Shown here: piece by piece, positions 25,991-34,349 of the stretch
Position numbering within the stretch: the first letter of the stretch is position 1
How the letters are laid out: the number at the start of each line of letters is the position of its first letter
Assembly: GCF_002812045.1 (NCBI RefSeq)
Contig: NZ_NPEG01000010.1
Location: 62,001 to 126,000, forward strand
Origin: Leptospira haakeii
GTDB lineage: Bacteria > Spirochaetota > Leptospiria > Leptospirales > Leptospiraceae
Direction of reading: 5' to 3'
Length of the DNA: 64,000 bases
Made by a program: the position numbers and the translations under genes
The notes under the pieces: generated by a model
Told to the model about the DNA's origin: nothing
Database searches by the model: none
What the model saw: the letters and a program-made list of their open reading frames with translations, nothing else

Positions 25991-26051
25991 AAAGTAGAAC
26001 GCAAAATAGTTTGCCTCAAAACAAAAACCAAGTCCCGTTCTTTAAATATTT

Positions 26052-26072
26052 CTTATATATTACATATATAAG
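26052..26072. repeat. Perfect A+T-rich interrupted palindrome
   Basis: CTTATATA-TTACA-TATATAAG is a perfect eight-pair inverted repeat in the 282-base spacer after the LprI gene. It lies too far from the upstream stop, and is too A+T-rich, for a confident terminator. It could be an operator or a weak 3' hairpin. Confidence 0.35.
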
Positions 26073-26204
26073 TTATTCATAACAGTTGTATCTCATTTAT
26101 CCAATCTTTTGTATTTTATATTTCTATAGATTCTCACTGTCATATTTTTAGTTTTTTCTTGCTCTACGCATCCAGCCCCAATATATTCGCCGCTGTTTGG
26201 ATTA

Positions 26205-26227
26205 TTTTTGTAATCAGTTTACAAAAA
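26205..26227. promoter_or_regulatory. Palindrome upstream of the HAD gene
   Basis: TTTTTGTAA-TCAGT-TTACAAAAA is a nine-pair perfect inverted repeat 45 bases before the ATG of the HAD-type gene. Together with the palindrome at 26052-26072 it is one of two symmetrical elements in this spacer. Protein operator or hairpin are both possible. Confidence 0.4.
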
Positions 26228-26272
26228 TTTTTCGAAAGAACTTTCAGATGAAAAAAATATTTGGAGATCCCT

Positions 26273-27235
26273 ATGCGATTCTTTTTGTTAGCCTTGTGCT
26301 TAACTGCGTTCTCAGTAGGCCTTTGGGCAGATTGTCCGGACTATATCACTCCTTCTAACCCACCTACCTTCTCAAAACCAACCAAAAGAAGTTTCCGTAA
26401 TTTCGGAAACACGATCTTGGCCGGTCTATATGTACCTTATCATATGGTTTACGATACGATCGTAAAATCAGGATCGAATGCAACTATGGTTGGTAAATTC
26501 GATTACGATGCGGTATTTCACAAAGATTTGGAAGGCGAATACATTCATGTTTATATCTATGGGACTGCAATGAGCGGTTGGACCTATGTGGGTCGTTACA
26601 CCACGAATGGTGATGGAAAGATCACTGCAAACTTAGGAGTCCGCGCAACAGGTGACTATATCGTTCGTATGGTGGTAGAAGGTGATCTTTCTAGCGCTGA
26701 TGGTTATTTAACTGTAGCTGATCCAGGTCGGCAAACCGTTCTATTCGATGTGGATGGAACCTTGACCACAAATGATTTTGAAGCTCTTGCAGATTATGCG
26801 GGTATTAAAATTGCGGACGCTTATTATTACGCTCCGGAAACCGTAAACGCATATCGTAATAAAGGTTATCAGATCGTTTATTTAACCGGTCGTCCTTATT
26901 GGAATACAAAAGATACTCGTGAGTGGTTCCCTTCCAAAGGAATGAAATCTTGGCATTACCATCCTAGTTCAGATTATTTAGGCGCGAATGTTCAGGCTTA
27001 CAAAACTGATTATATCAACTATTTGCGTAATACCGTCGGTTTGGATATTATTCGTGCCTATGGAAATGCGACTACAGATATTGCAGCGTATGCAGCCGGT
27101 GGTATTCCAAAATCGAATACTTGGATCATAGGAGAAAATGCAGGTAAAGAAGGAACCCAGTCAATTACTGGAAATTATTCTCTTCATTACAATACTGTAG
27201 TAGCGAGCACTCCTCAATCTTCTTCCTGTTATTGA
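26273..27235 (+). CDS. Secreted HAD-superfamily protein, lipin/LNS2-like
   Basis: The ATG at 26273, six bases after GGAG, gives a 320-aa protein with a signal peptide ending near LWADC. A beta-domain of about 120 residues (GDYIVRMVVEGDLSSADGYL) precedes a HAD phosphatase-like domain. Its motif I is FDVDGTLTT, and YLTGRPYWN resembles the motif II region of LNS2 domains of lipins and Nir/PITP proteins. The family hydrolyses or binds phosphatidate in eukaryotes, so a secreted bacterial member may act on lipids. The track frame begins at a TTG at 26261, which is part of the ribosome site. A terminator hairpin follows. Confidence 0.8.
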   Translation: MRFFLLALCLTAFSVGLWADCPDYITPSNPPTFSKPTKRSFRNFGNTILAGLYVPYHMVYDTIVKSGSNATMVGKFDYDAVFHKDLEGEYIHVYIYGTAMSGWTYVGRYTTNGDGKITANLGVRATGDYIVRMVVEGDLSSADGYLTVADPGRQTVLFDVDGTLTTNDFEALADYAGIKIADAYYYAPETVNAYRNKGYQIVYLTGRPYWNTKDTREWFPSKGMKSWHYHPSSDYLGANVQAYKTDYINYLRNTVGLDIIRAYGNATTDIAAYAAGGIPKSNTWIIGENAGKEGTQSITGNYSLHYNTVVASTPQSSSCY

Positions 27236-27251
27236 AAATTTACTCGATATC

Positions 27252-27276
27252 GAATGCCTTTCTGAAAAAGGCATTC
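27252..27276 (+). terminator. Stem-loop terminator after the HAD gene
   Basis: GAATGCCTTT and AAAGGCATTC form a perfect ten-pair stem with a five-base loop, 16 bases after the stop codon. A T run (TTTT) comes only some ten bases later, so termination may be factor-assisted. Confidence 0.6.
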
Positions 27277-27389
27277 CGAGGAAGAATTTTAGAGAAACAT
27301 AAACTACTTGACCTTCGGTCGATAGCCGCACTTATATCTTTACAATCCCCTTCACCTCTAATATTTTGGATCGGAATTAAGGAGAACTT

Positions 27390-28163
27390 ATGCAATCCAT
27401 CCAGAATATTTTTCTAAATAAGAGAACCATCGCGGCACTCTTACTTTCTTTTACACTCGCCTACTGTGCCACAACAGAACCAAAACCTAAAATCGAGATC
27501 CAAAGTTCTAAAACTTCTATCCAAATCCAGCCAATCTTTCATGGAAGTTTGGTACTAACAATTGGTGAAAAGACGATCTATGTGGATCCCTCTTGGGGAG
27601 GAGAAAAGTATAAGGATCAGAAAAAACCAGACCTGATCCTAATTACTGATATTCATCCTGATCATATGGATCTAAAAACTTTAGGAGAGATCGCTACTAA
27701 AGAAACTCAGATCATAGCTCCGGAAGCAGTTGCGAAAGAAGCAAAAGAATACACTAATATCACTCGTTTGAAAAACGGACAATCCACTTCGGTTGGTGAT
27801 ATTAATTTCTCCGCGATTCCTATGTATAATATTACCAAAGAACATTTGGATAAACATACGAAAGGAAGAGGAAACGGTTATTTGATCAAGTTCGGCGGAA
27901 AGACGATCTATATTTCAGGAGACACTGAAGATATTAAAGAAATGAGAGCTTTGAAGAATATCGACATTGCATTTCTTTGTATGAACCAACCTTATACAAT
28001 GACCGTAGAAAAAGCTGCAGACGCAGTGAAAGACTTTAAACCGAAAATTGTATACCCTTACCATTACCGTGGAAAAGACGGCCTAAGCGATACTGAAAAG
28101 TTCAAAGCACTCGTAAAAGAGTCTAGCCCTTCCACCGAAGTAGAATTGATCAACTGGTATTGA
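27390..28163 (+). CDS. Metallo-beta-lactamase-fold lipoprotein
   Basis: A 257-aa protein with a lipoprotein-type signal (LLLSFTLAYC, Cys28). The MBL fold is shown by the metal motif DIHPDHMD, the later ISGDTED and the closing YPYHY histidine. The sequence is of the UPF0173/UlaG-like branch, where the metal motif is T-H/D-x-H-x-D-H, so it is a hydrolase of unknown substrate and not a beta-lactamase. A strong AAGGAG site precedes the ATG at 27390. It is followed by a two-way terminator and a convergent regulator gene. Confidence 0.85.
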   Translation: MQSIQNIFLNKRTIAALLLSFTLAYCATTEPKPKIEIQSSKTSIQIQPIFHGSLVLTIGEKTIYVDPSWGGEKYKDQKKPDLILITDIHPDHMDLKTLGEIATKETQIIAPEAVAKEAKEYTNITRLKNGQSTSVGDINFSAIPMYNITKEHLDKHTKGRGNGYLIKFGGKTIYISGDTEDIKEMRALKNIDIAFLCMNQPYTMTVEKAADAVKDFKPKIVYPYHYRGKDGLSDTEKFKALVKESSPSTEVELINWY

Positions 28164-28175
28164 TCGATTAATCGA

Positions 28176-28214
28176 TAGTTTCGGAAAAGAGAATATTTTT
28201 CTTTTTCGAAACTA
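28176..28214. terminator. Bidirectional terminator
   Basis: TAGTTTCGGAAAAG (28176-28189) pairs with CTTTTTCGAAACTA (28201-28214) over 14 positions, one of them G-U, with an 11-base loop. A GTTCTTTT tract follows on the plus strand. It separates the convergent MBL gene and AraC-type gene. Confidence 0.7.
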
Positions 28215-28238
28215 GTTCTTTTATACATCCAAATCAAA

Positions 28239-29813
28239 TCATTCTTCAGTAGAATCTAATCCCGCCGATTTTTTGAATTCTTGCGGGGTTTGCCCAGTAT
28301 GTTTCTTAAAAGTATCATAGAAGGAAGACTTGGATTGAAAACCCACAGAGAATGCCAGATCCAGTATATTTGTGGAAGGATCATTTAGAATAATACGTTT
28401 TGCTTCTTCTATTCTATATTTTTTAAGCAGGTCAGGAAAGGAAATATTCAAAACTTGGTTTAGAAGTTCTGAAACTTGATGCACAGATAAACCTAAAACT
28501 GCAGCAAGATCACTGATCCTTAATTCTTCCTCTAAATAGATTTTATCCTCATCCAGAAGTTTGTTCAAACGAGCTAGAGTATCTTCTACATTAATACCGA
28601 TGATGGTAGATTTTTTCTTTCCGGATATGTCTGAAGACGTCTTATCAACTTGGAAATTCTTAAGCTCTTCTCTTCTTAATGAAATCTCATGTTCTAATTC
28701 TCGGATCCTCGTCCTAACCGAACGGCTAGTCAGGAATATATTTATTGGAACAAAGAGTGCTATAAAAAATAAGAAACTTTTCCCATCAAAGGAAAAGAAT
28801 GCCTTATATGAAATAATGTTTAATAGCTCTATCGCAAGCAAAGAGAACATTCCAAATACAAACCAACGAGTTTGGATGGTTTTTCTTTTTGTAGCAACCA
28901 AACTGAGAACGATTGCTGTTCCAGTCACAGCCAAATAGAAAATAGTAAAAGAGCGAGAAATGAACTGCCTTGGAAATTTAGTAAAACTTAAAGCGATCAT
29001 GATTGCAGTCAGAATGTTTACTATATTATAGAAGTACCAAACAGGTTTGAAATTCTGCCTGATCTTCAAAAAATGAGACACCCATAGAGTTCCTGAAATG
29101 ATCAGAGACCCTATCATGATCTTCTTTCCTAAGGAAAGAGGAAAACCGAATCCTGGAAATAGGTATCTGGAAGCTATCCCGGACACGAATAAAAACGTAA
29201 GGCCGATTCCAAATGAAAATAGGATCTGATACAAGATCCACTTAGAACGAAGACGAATATAGGAATTGATCAGATACGCAATCTGAACGATTACAAGCGC
29301 GAGAAGTGAGAATACAATCCCTGAATAAACTGTAGAGATGGAATATAATTCTTCCGCGCTTACTAATCGAACTTCCGAAAGTATATAATTCCTAGACTGT
29401 ATCCTAATATTGATCTCTTGGCTATTCTCCAGAAATTTTCGGAGAGGAAAAACCGGGAATATCCCAGGAATCAGCCACTCATTCACCGGATGAATAAAAC
29501 CGGCCTGCAAACAATCTTCTTTTAGATCACAAACCTGAACTGAATCCAAAAGACTCCAAGGGAAGATCAGAAATTCTGTCTTAGATTCCTCCGGTAGATT
29601 ACCGATCCGAAAGCGTAGATTGATCGGTTCCGGATAGAATCCCCAGTCGAGCAGTACCGAGAAATCATCTATCTGCTTCCAATGAGTTTGGTCCGAATCT
29701 TGGATGCGGAGATGCCCCACATTCTTCTTATCCCCTTGGGAATAGACCTGAGTAGAAATTACTAAAATCAGAATCCAAATCAGAAATACTTTTATTCTAG
29801 ACATATTGATCAT
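28239..29813 (-). CDS. Membrane-bound AraC-family regulator with 7TM receptor module
   Basis: A 524-aa protein with a signal peptide (LILVISTQVYS), a periplasmic beta-domain like 7TMR-DISMED2 (residues about 35-150), a seven-helix 7TMR-DISM membrane domain (about 160-370), a coiled linker and a C-terminal AraC double helix-turn-helix (LRISDLAAVLGLSVHQVSELLN, then NILDLAFSVGFQSKSSFYDTFKKHTGQTPQEF). It should read an extracellular ligand directly into transcription from the membrane. It is divergent from the RND efflux operon with only 76 bases between, so that operon is the obvious target. The start follows AGGA. Confidence 0.85.
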   Translation of the reverse strand: MINMSRIKVFLIWILILVISTQVYSQGDKKNVGHLRIQDSDQTHWKQIDDFSVLLDWGFYPEPINLRFRIGNLPEESKTEFLIFPWSLLDSVQVCDLKEDCLQAGFIHPVNEWLIPGIFPVFPLRKFLENSQEINIRIQSRNYILSEVRLVSAEELYSISTVYSGIVFSLLALVIVQIAYLINSYIRLRSKWILYQILFSFGIGLTFLFVSGIASRYLFPGFGFPLSLGKKIMIGSLIISGTLWVSHFLKIRQNFKPVWYFYNIVNILTAIMIALSFTKFPRQFISRSFTIFYLAVTGTAIVLSLVATKRKTIQTRWFVFGMFSLLAIELLNIISYKAFFSFDGKSFLFFIALFVPINIFLTSRSVRTRIRELEHEISLRREELKNFQVDKTSSDISGKKKSTIIGINVEDTLARLNKLLDEDKIYLEEELRISDLAAVLGLSVHQVSELLNQVLNISFPDLLKKYRIEEAKRIILNDPSTNILDLAFSVGFQSKSSFYDTFKKHTGQTPQEFKKSAGLDSTEE

Positions 29814-29889
29814 TCAAGAATCCTGTCCAAACTTATAAACCGGGACGATTTTCTCCATCTTAAATGCTACTAATATATGAGGAAACAAA

Positions 29890-32800
29890 ATGAATGAAAT
29901 CGTTCTCATTGCTCTGAAAAGACCTTACACCTTCGTGGTCCTCGCTATTCTAATCCTGTTCTTCGGGATACAATCCATTTTCAAGGCCCCTACAGATGTT
30001 TTTCCAAACATTAAGATACCGGTTATTTCGGTAGTATGGGGATACCAAGGTATGCTTCCTGAAGATGTTGCGGGAAGGATCACTTACTTTTTCGAAAGGG
30101 CATTAACCAGTACTGTAGAAGGGATCAAAAGTATTAATAGCAGATCCTATTACGGAAGTAGCATTATCAATATAGAATTGCAACCTCATACCGATCTTGC
30201 AGGTGCTGAAGCGGAGGTGGCTGCAATTTCGCAGACAGTAGTCACTTCCTTGCCTCCGGATATTTCTCCACCTATGATCATGCGTTTGGAGGCTTCTTCC
30301 GTTCCGGTCGCAATGCTCCAAGTCACATCAGAGAAGATGACCCCTGCAGAACTGTATAACCTCGCATTCATGAGGATACGTTCCTTACTGGTTACTATTC
30401 CCGGGGCAATTATTCCTCAGCCTTACGGTGGAACTCCAATGCAATTATTGGTATCACTAGATAAGCAAAAACTTTTGTCCAGGAACCTTTCTCCCATGGA
30501 CGTATTCAAAGCGTTTAATGAACAGAGCGCCGTGTTACCTGCGGGAGACCAGAAGATCGGTAAAACGGATTGGATGGTAATGACAAATGCAATCCCGATC
30601 CATGTAGAAGATTTTAATAATATTCCGATCAAGAGAGTCGGCAATAGTACATTTTTTATGAGAGATGTTGCGAGCGTTGCATTAGGCGGACCTCCTCAAT
30701 TGAACTCTGTGCTCGTAGACGGAAAACAATCCGTATTGATCGTAGTTATGAAAAGTGGCGATGCATCCACTCTGGATGTGGTAGACGGAATTCGTAAGAC
30801 CATGCCAAGGATCAAAGAGATCTCTCCGGACGATGTAGAGATCAAACTATTAAACGATGCTTCCGTATTTGTGAAAGATTCTATTGAGAACGTTGTTCAC
30901 GAAATGGTATTGGCTGCGGCTCTTACCGGACTTGTGGTATTACTCTTTTTAGGTTCTTGGAGAGCGACTACGATTATTGCGACCTCTATTCCTCTATCTC
31001 TTTTAAGTTCCATCATCGGTCTTCATCTGATAGGAGAATCTATCAACGTAATGACATTAGGAGGTCTTGCCTTAGCAGTGGGAATCCTTGTGGATGATGC
31101 TACTGTGATGATAGAGAATATAGATACTCATATCGAAATGGGTAAACCGTTGGAGAAGGCGATCATAGATGCCGCAAACGAGATCGTAATTCCTACATTC
31201 GTAGCAACTCTTGCAATCGTAATCGTTTGGTTCCCTCTATTCCAATTGAGCGGAGTATCCGGCTGGTTATTCAAGCCAATGGCAGAAGCGGTGGCGCTCG
31301 CAATGATAGCTTCCTTCATTCTTTCACGGACACTTGTTCCGACCATGGCAAAATATTTGCTTACTGCTCATCATTCTCCGGAAACCCATACTCATGGATC
31401 TCATTCCAAGGGAGCAGCGAAACATCATATCATACCTAGTTTCCCTAAAAAATCAAACTCTCGTTTTGCTTTCATTACAGAATGGATCGATTTCCTAATC
31501 CGTTTTCAAAAAGGATTCGAGCGTAATTTTACAGAATTCAGAGAACGTTATTATGTTCTTCTACAGAAAGTAATAGCAGATCGCAAAAGATTTGTGAAGA
31601 TATTTTTAGCAATAGCGACAGGGTCCCTTCTTCTATTCTATCTGAATGGTAGAGACTTCTTCCCTGAGATCAAAGCAGGGACTTTGCAGATGCATATGCG
31701 TGCACCTTTAGGAACCAGGATAGAAGTTTCCGGAAGGATTGCCACTCTAGTCTCGGAAGATATTAAAAAATTACTTCCAGGTAAGGTGGAAAGCGTTCTG
31801 AGTAACTGTGGTCTCCCAGTTGGACCTCATAACCTTGCGTTCATTCCTACCCCTACGATCGGTTCCCAAGATTGTGACTTAACAATTTCATTAAAGGATG
31901 AAGAATCTCCTGTTTGGGATTACAGACAAATTCTCAGAAAAGGATTGAATGAACTATATCCAGGAACTGTATTCACGTTCCAACCTGCGGACTTGACTTC
32001 AAAGATCCTAAACTTCGGCTCACCTTCTCCAATCGATATTCAAATCAATGGAATGGATTTAGAGAAAAATTTTGAATTTGCTCAAAAACTCCAAGGCAAA
32101 TTGAAAACAATTCCAGGTGCAGCAGATGTTGTGATCCAACAAACCATGACCACACCAACCCTTCTCGTAGACGGAAATAGAAGTTTAGGGATCAATCTTG
32201 ATCTTCCGATGAAATCAGTTGCAGAAAATATGTTACTCGCAACTTCAGGAAGCCAGCAGATAGACCAAGAGTATTGGATGGATCGTAAAACCGGTCTATC
32301 TTATCAGATCAATATCTATGTGCCTCAACCTCAGATGAGAAGAACGGAAGATTTACTTACTGTTCCTGTCAATCGAGGAGACCTACAAGATAATACAGAA
32401 AATGGAATACAACTGTTAGGTAACGTGGCAAATATCACTCCGACCGGAACTCCAGGTTTAGTAACTCACCAAAACCTTTTGCCTCTCATTGACGTATATG
32501 TTTCTGCAGAAGGTAGAGACCTTGGCGGAGTTTTGAGTGATGCTCAAAAGATCATGGATTCTATGAAGAGCGAACTTCCAAGAGGAGCCGCAATTGAGAT
32601 CCTTGGCCAGGCAGAAACAATGAGAAGTGCATATATAGAGTTGATTGGAGGGCTCTTTGTGGCAATTCTTCTGGTTTATCTTTTGATTGTAGTGAACTTC
32701 CAGTCATGGACGGATCCGTTCATCATCATCACCGCATTGCCTGGCGCACTAGCAGGGATTGCTTGGTCCCTATTCCTCACACGCACATATATTTCAGTGC

Positions 32801-33138
32801 CTGCATTAACCGGAGCAATCATGTGTATGGGAACTGCGACTGCGAACTCTATATTAGTAGTTTCTTATGCAAGAGACCGTTTAGAAGTTCATGGAGATGC
32901 GGTAAGAGCCGCTATCGAAGCTGGATATTCCAGGATTAGGCCAGTGCTTATGACTGCTTCCGCGATGATCATAGGAATGGTCCCTATGTCCATAAGTAAC
33001 TCTCAAAATGCTCCGTTAGGCAGAGCAGTGATCGGAGGATTGGCTGTCGCTACATTCGCCACACTATTCTTCGTGCCTTGTATCTATGCGATCATCTATA
33101 ACAACCGTGCAAAAATCCAAAAGGAAAACTCAAAATGA
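29890..33138 (+). CDS. RND efflux transporter inner-membrane subunit
   Basis: A 1082-aa RND permease with the expected twelve helices and two large periplasmic loops. The proton-relay pair Asp-Asp is visible in helix 4 as GILVDDATVMIEN. It pumps hydrophobic or charged compounds by proton antiport, working with the two genes that follow. A histidine-rich insertion (seven His in about 22 residues, near residue 493) lies after helix 6, where typical relatives have a plain cytoplasmic linker. The gene comes first, before the adaptor, the reverse of many acr/mex operons. The ribosome site is GAGGAAAC. The adaptor start overlaps its stop by four bases. Confidence 0.92.
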   Translation: MNEIVLIALKRPYTFVVLAILILFFGIQSIFKAPTDVFPNIKIPVISVVWGYQGMLPEDVAGRITYFFERALTSTVEGIKSINSRSYYGSSIINIELQPHTDLAGAEAEVAAISQTVVTSLPPDISPPMIMRLEASSVPVAMLQVTSEKMTPAELYNLAFMRIRSLLVTIPGAIIPQPYGGTPMQLLVSLDKQKLLSRNLSPMDVFKAFNEQSAVLPAGDQKIGKTDWMVMTNAIPIHVEDFNNIPIKRVGNSTFFMRDVASVALGGPPQLNSVLVDGKQSVLIVVMKSGDASTLDVVDGIRKTMPRIKEISPDDVEIKLLNDASVFVKDSIENVVHEMVLAAALTGLVVLLFLGSWRATTIIATSIPLSLLSSIIGLHLIGESINVMTLGGLALAVGILVDDATVMIENIDTHIEMGKPLEKAIIDAANEIVIPTFVATLAIVIVWFPLFQLSGVSGWLFKPMAEAVALAMIASFILSRTLVPTMAKYLLTAHHSPETHTHGSHSKGAAKHHIIPSFPKKSNSRFAFITEWIDFLIRFQKGFERNFTEFRERYYVLLQKVIADRKRFVKIFLAIATGSLLLFYLNGRDFFPEIKAGTLQMHMRAPLGTRIEVSGRIATLVSEDIKKLLPGKVESVLSNCGLPVGPHNLAFIPTPTIGSQDCDLTISLKDEESPVWDYRQILRKGLNELYPGTVFTFQPADLTSKILNFGSPSPIDIQINGMDLEKNFEFAQKLQGKLKTIPGAADVVIQQTMTTPTLLVDGNRSLGINLDLPMKSVAENMLLATSGSQQIDQEYWMDRKTGLSYQINIYVPQPQMRRTEDLLTVPVNRGDLQDNTENGIQLLGNVANITPTGTPGLVTHQNLLPLIDVYVSAEGRDLGGVLSDAQKIMDSMKSELPRGAAIEILGQAETMRSAYIELIGGLFVAILLVYLLIVVNFQSWTDPFIIITALPGALAGIAWSLFLTRTYISVPALTGAIMCMGTATANSILVVSYARDRLEVHGDAVRAAIEAGYSRIRPVLMTASAMIIGMVPMSISNSQNAPLGRAVIGGLAVATFATLFFVPCIYAIIYNNRAKIQKENSK

Positions 33139-34349
33139 TTCCAACAGTACCTAAAAAGAAACTTTTAACACTATCTTCAATCTCATTCGGAGTTATATTC
33201 CTGTGCTATATATTCTATCAACAAATACATAGCGCAGAAGAATTCCGAAAGGAAGCCTTGGAAGCATCCATTCCGAATGTTTCGGTAGTGAGTCCAGAAC
33301 CCCCCAACCCACTAGAAACGATTACTCTGCCTGGAACAGTTAGAGCATGGTATGAGGCTGTTATCTATGCTCAGGTTCCAGGTTATGTAAAAATGTGGTA
33401 TAAAGACTACGGAGCAGAAGTAAACGAAGGAGACGTGCTTGCTCGTATCAAAGTCCCAGCTTTGGACGCGGAATATGCACAAGCAGAAGCAGATCTAGAT
33501 TCTCAAAAAGCAAAATACAAACTGGCAGCCGTTACTGCGGACAGATATCTAGCATTAAGAAGTTCTCATGCAGTTTCGGAACAGTCGATTTCTGTAGCAG
33601 TAGCAGATAAAAATTCTGAAGAAGCAAAAATGAAATCAGCTGAGAAAAATGTAGATAAATATAAGGCCAGGATCAATTTTAAAACGATAGTCGCTCCATT
33701 CAAAGGAGTTGTGATCCAAAGGAATATTAACGTAGGTGATTACGTAACACAAGAAGGGAATATTGATGATAGCAAAACACCTTCTAACCTATTTACAGTA
33801 GCGGATATCCATAAAATGCGATTATTCGTTTCTGTTCCGGGAACATTCGCCTACTTACTAAAACCCGGATTAACTGCAGAACTCACTGTACAACAATTCC
33901 CGAATCGGAAATTCGTAGCAAACTTCCTGACGATCTCTAAAGGTTTCGATCTGAATATGAGAACTGTCATTGCGGAATTCACCATCGATAATAAGGACAG
34001 ATCCTTATGGCCCGGTTCATATGCTCAAGTGACTCTCACTGCTCCTGTTAAAAAAGATCTTCTTACAATACCTTCCAGTTCTTTGGTCTTTGATGAAAAT
34101 GGCACACAAGTAGCGACTGTCACACAAGACAATAAAGTCCACTTCAAACCGATCACCGTAAACAAAATCATAGATTCTGTGATAGAAGTAAGAGATGGAG
34201 TTAGCACAAGCGACCGAATTGTGAATAACCCTTCTGCTTCTTTACTGGAAGGTGATCAGGTAAAAGTAGTAGAGCCAAGAACCGGATATTCGGATATGAA
34301 TATTTCCAAAAAAGAAGGTTCAAAATTAGAACCAGTAGCATCCAAATGA
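33135..34349 (+). CDS. RND periplasmic adaptor (membrane fusion protein)
   Basis: A 404-aa HlyD/AcrA-type adaptor with an N-terminal membrane anchor (residues about 10-26), a barrel-sandwich lipoyl half (TLPGTVRAWYEAVIYAQVPG), a short helical hairpin (AEYAQAEADLDSQKAKYKLA) and the second lipoyl half containing TIVAPFKGVVIQRNINVGDYV. A beta-barrel and membrane-proximal domain complete it. It bridges the permease and the outer-membrane channel. Both ends overlap their neighbours by four bases, so all three proteins are translated from one message. Confidence 0.92.
   Translation: MIPTVPKKKLLTLSSISFGVIFLCYIFYQQIHSAEEFRKEALEASIPNVSVVSPEPPNPLETITLPGTVRAWYEAVIYAQVPGYVKMWYKDYGAEVNEGDVLARIKVPALDAEYAQAEADLDSQKAKYKLAAVTADRYLALRSSHAVSEQSISVAVADKNSEEAKMKSAEKNVDKYKARINFKTIVAPFKGVVIQRNINVGDYVTQEGNIDDSKTPSNLFTVADIHKMRLFVSVPGTFAYLLKPGLTAELTVQQFPNRKFVANFLTISKGFDLNMRTVIAEFTIDNKDRSLWPGSYAQVTLTAPVKKDLLTIPSSSLVFDENGTQVATVTQDNKVHFKPITVNKIIDSVIEVRDGVSTSDRIVNNPSASLLEGDQVKVVEPRTGYSDMNISKKEGSKLEPVASK

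Noticed and set aside
27232..27417. 61-codon frame on the plus strand after the HAD gene
   Set aside because: It runs straight through a strong terminator hairpin and the ribosome site of the MBL gene.
27390..28163. Beta-lactamase activity of the MBL-fold lipoprotein
   Set aside because: Its metal motif and overall pattern fit the UPF0173/UlaG-like branch, not class B beta-lactamases.
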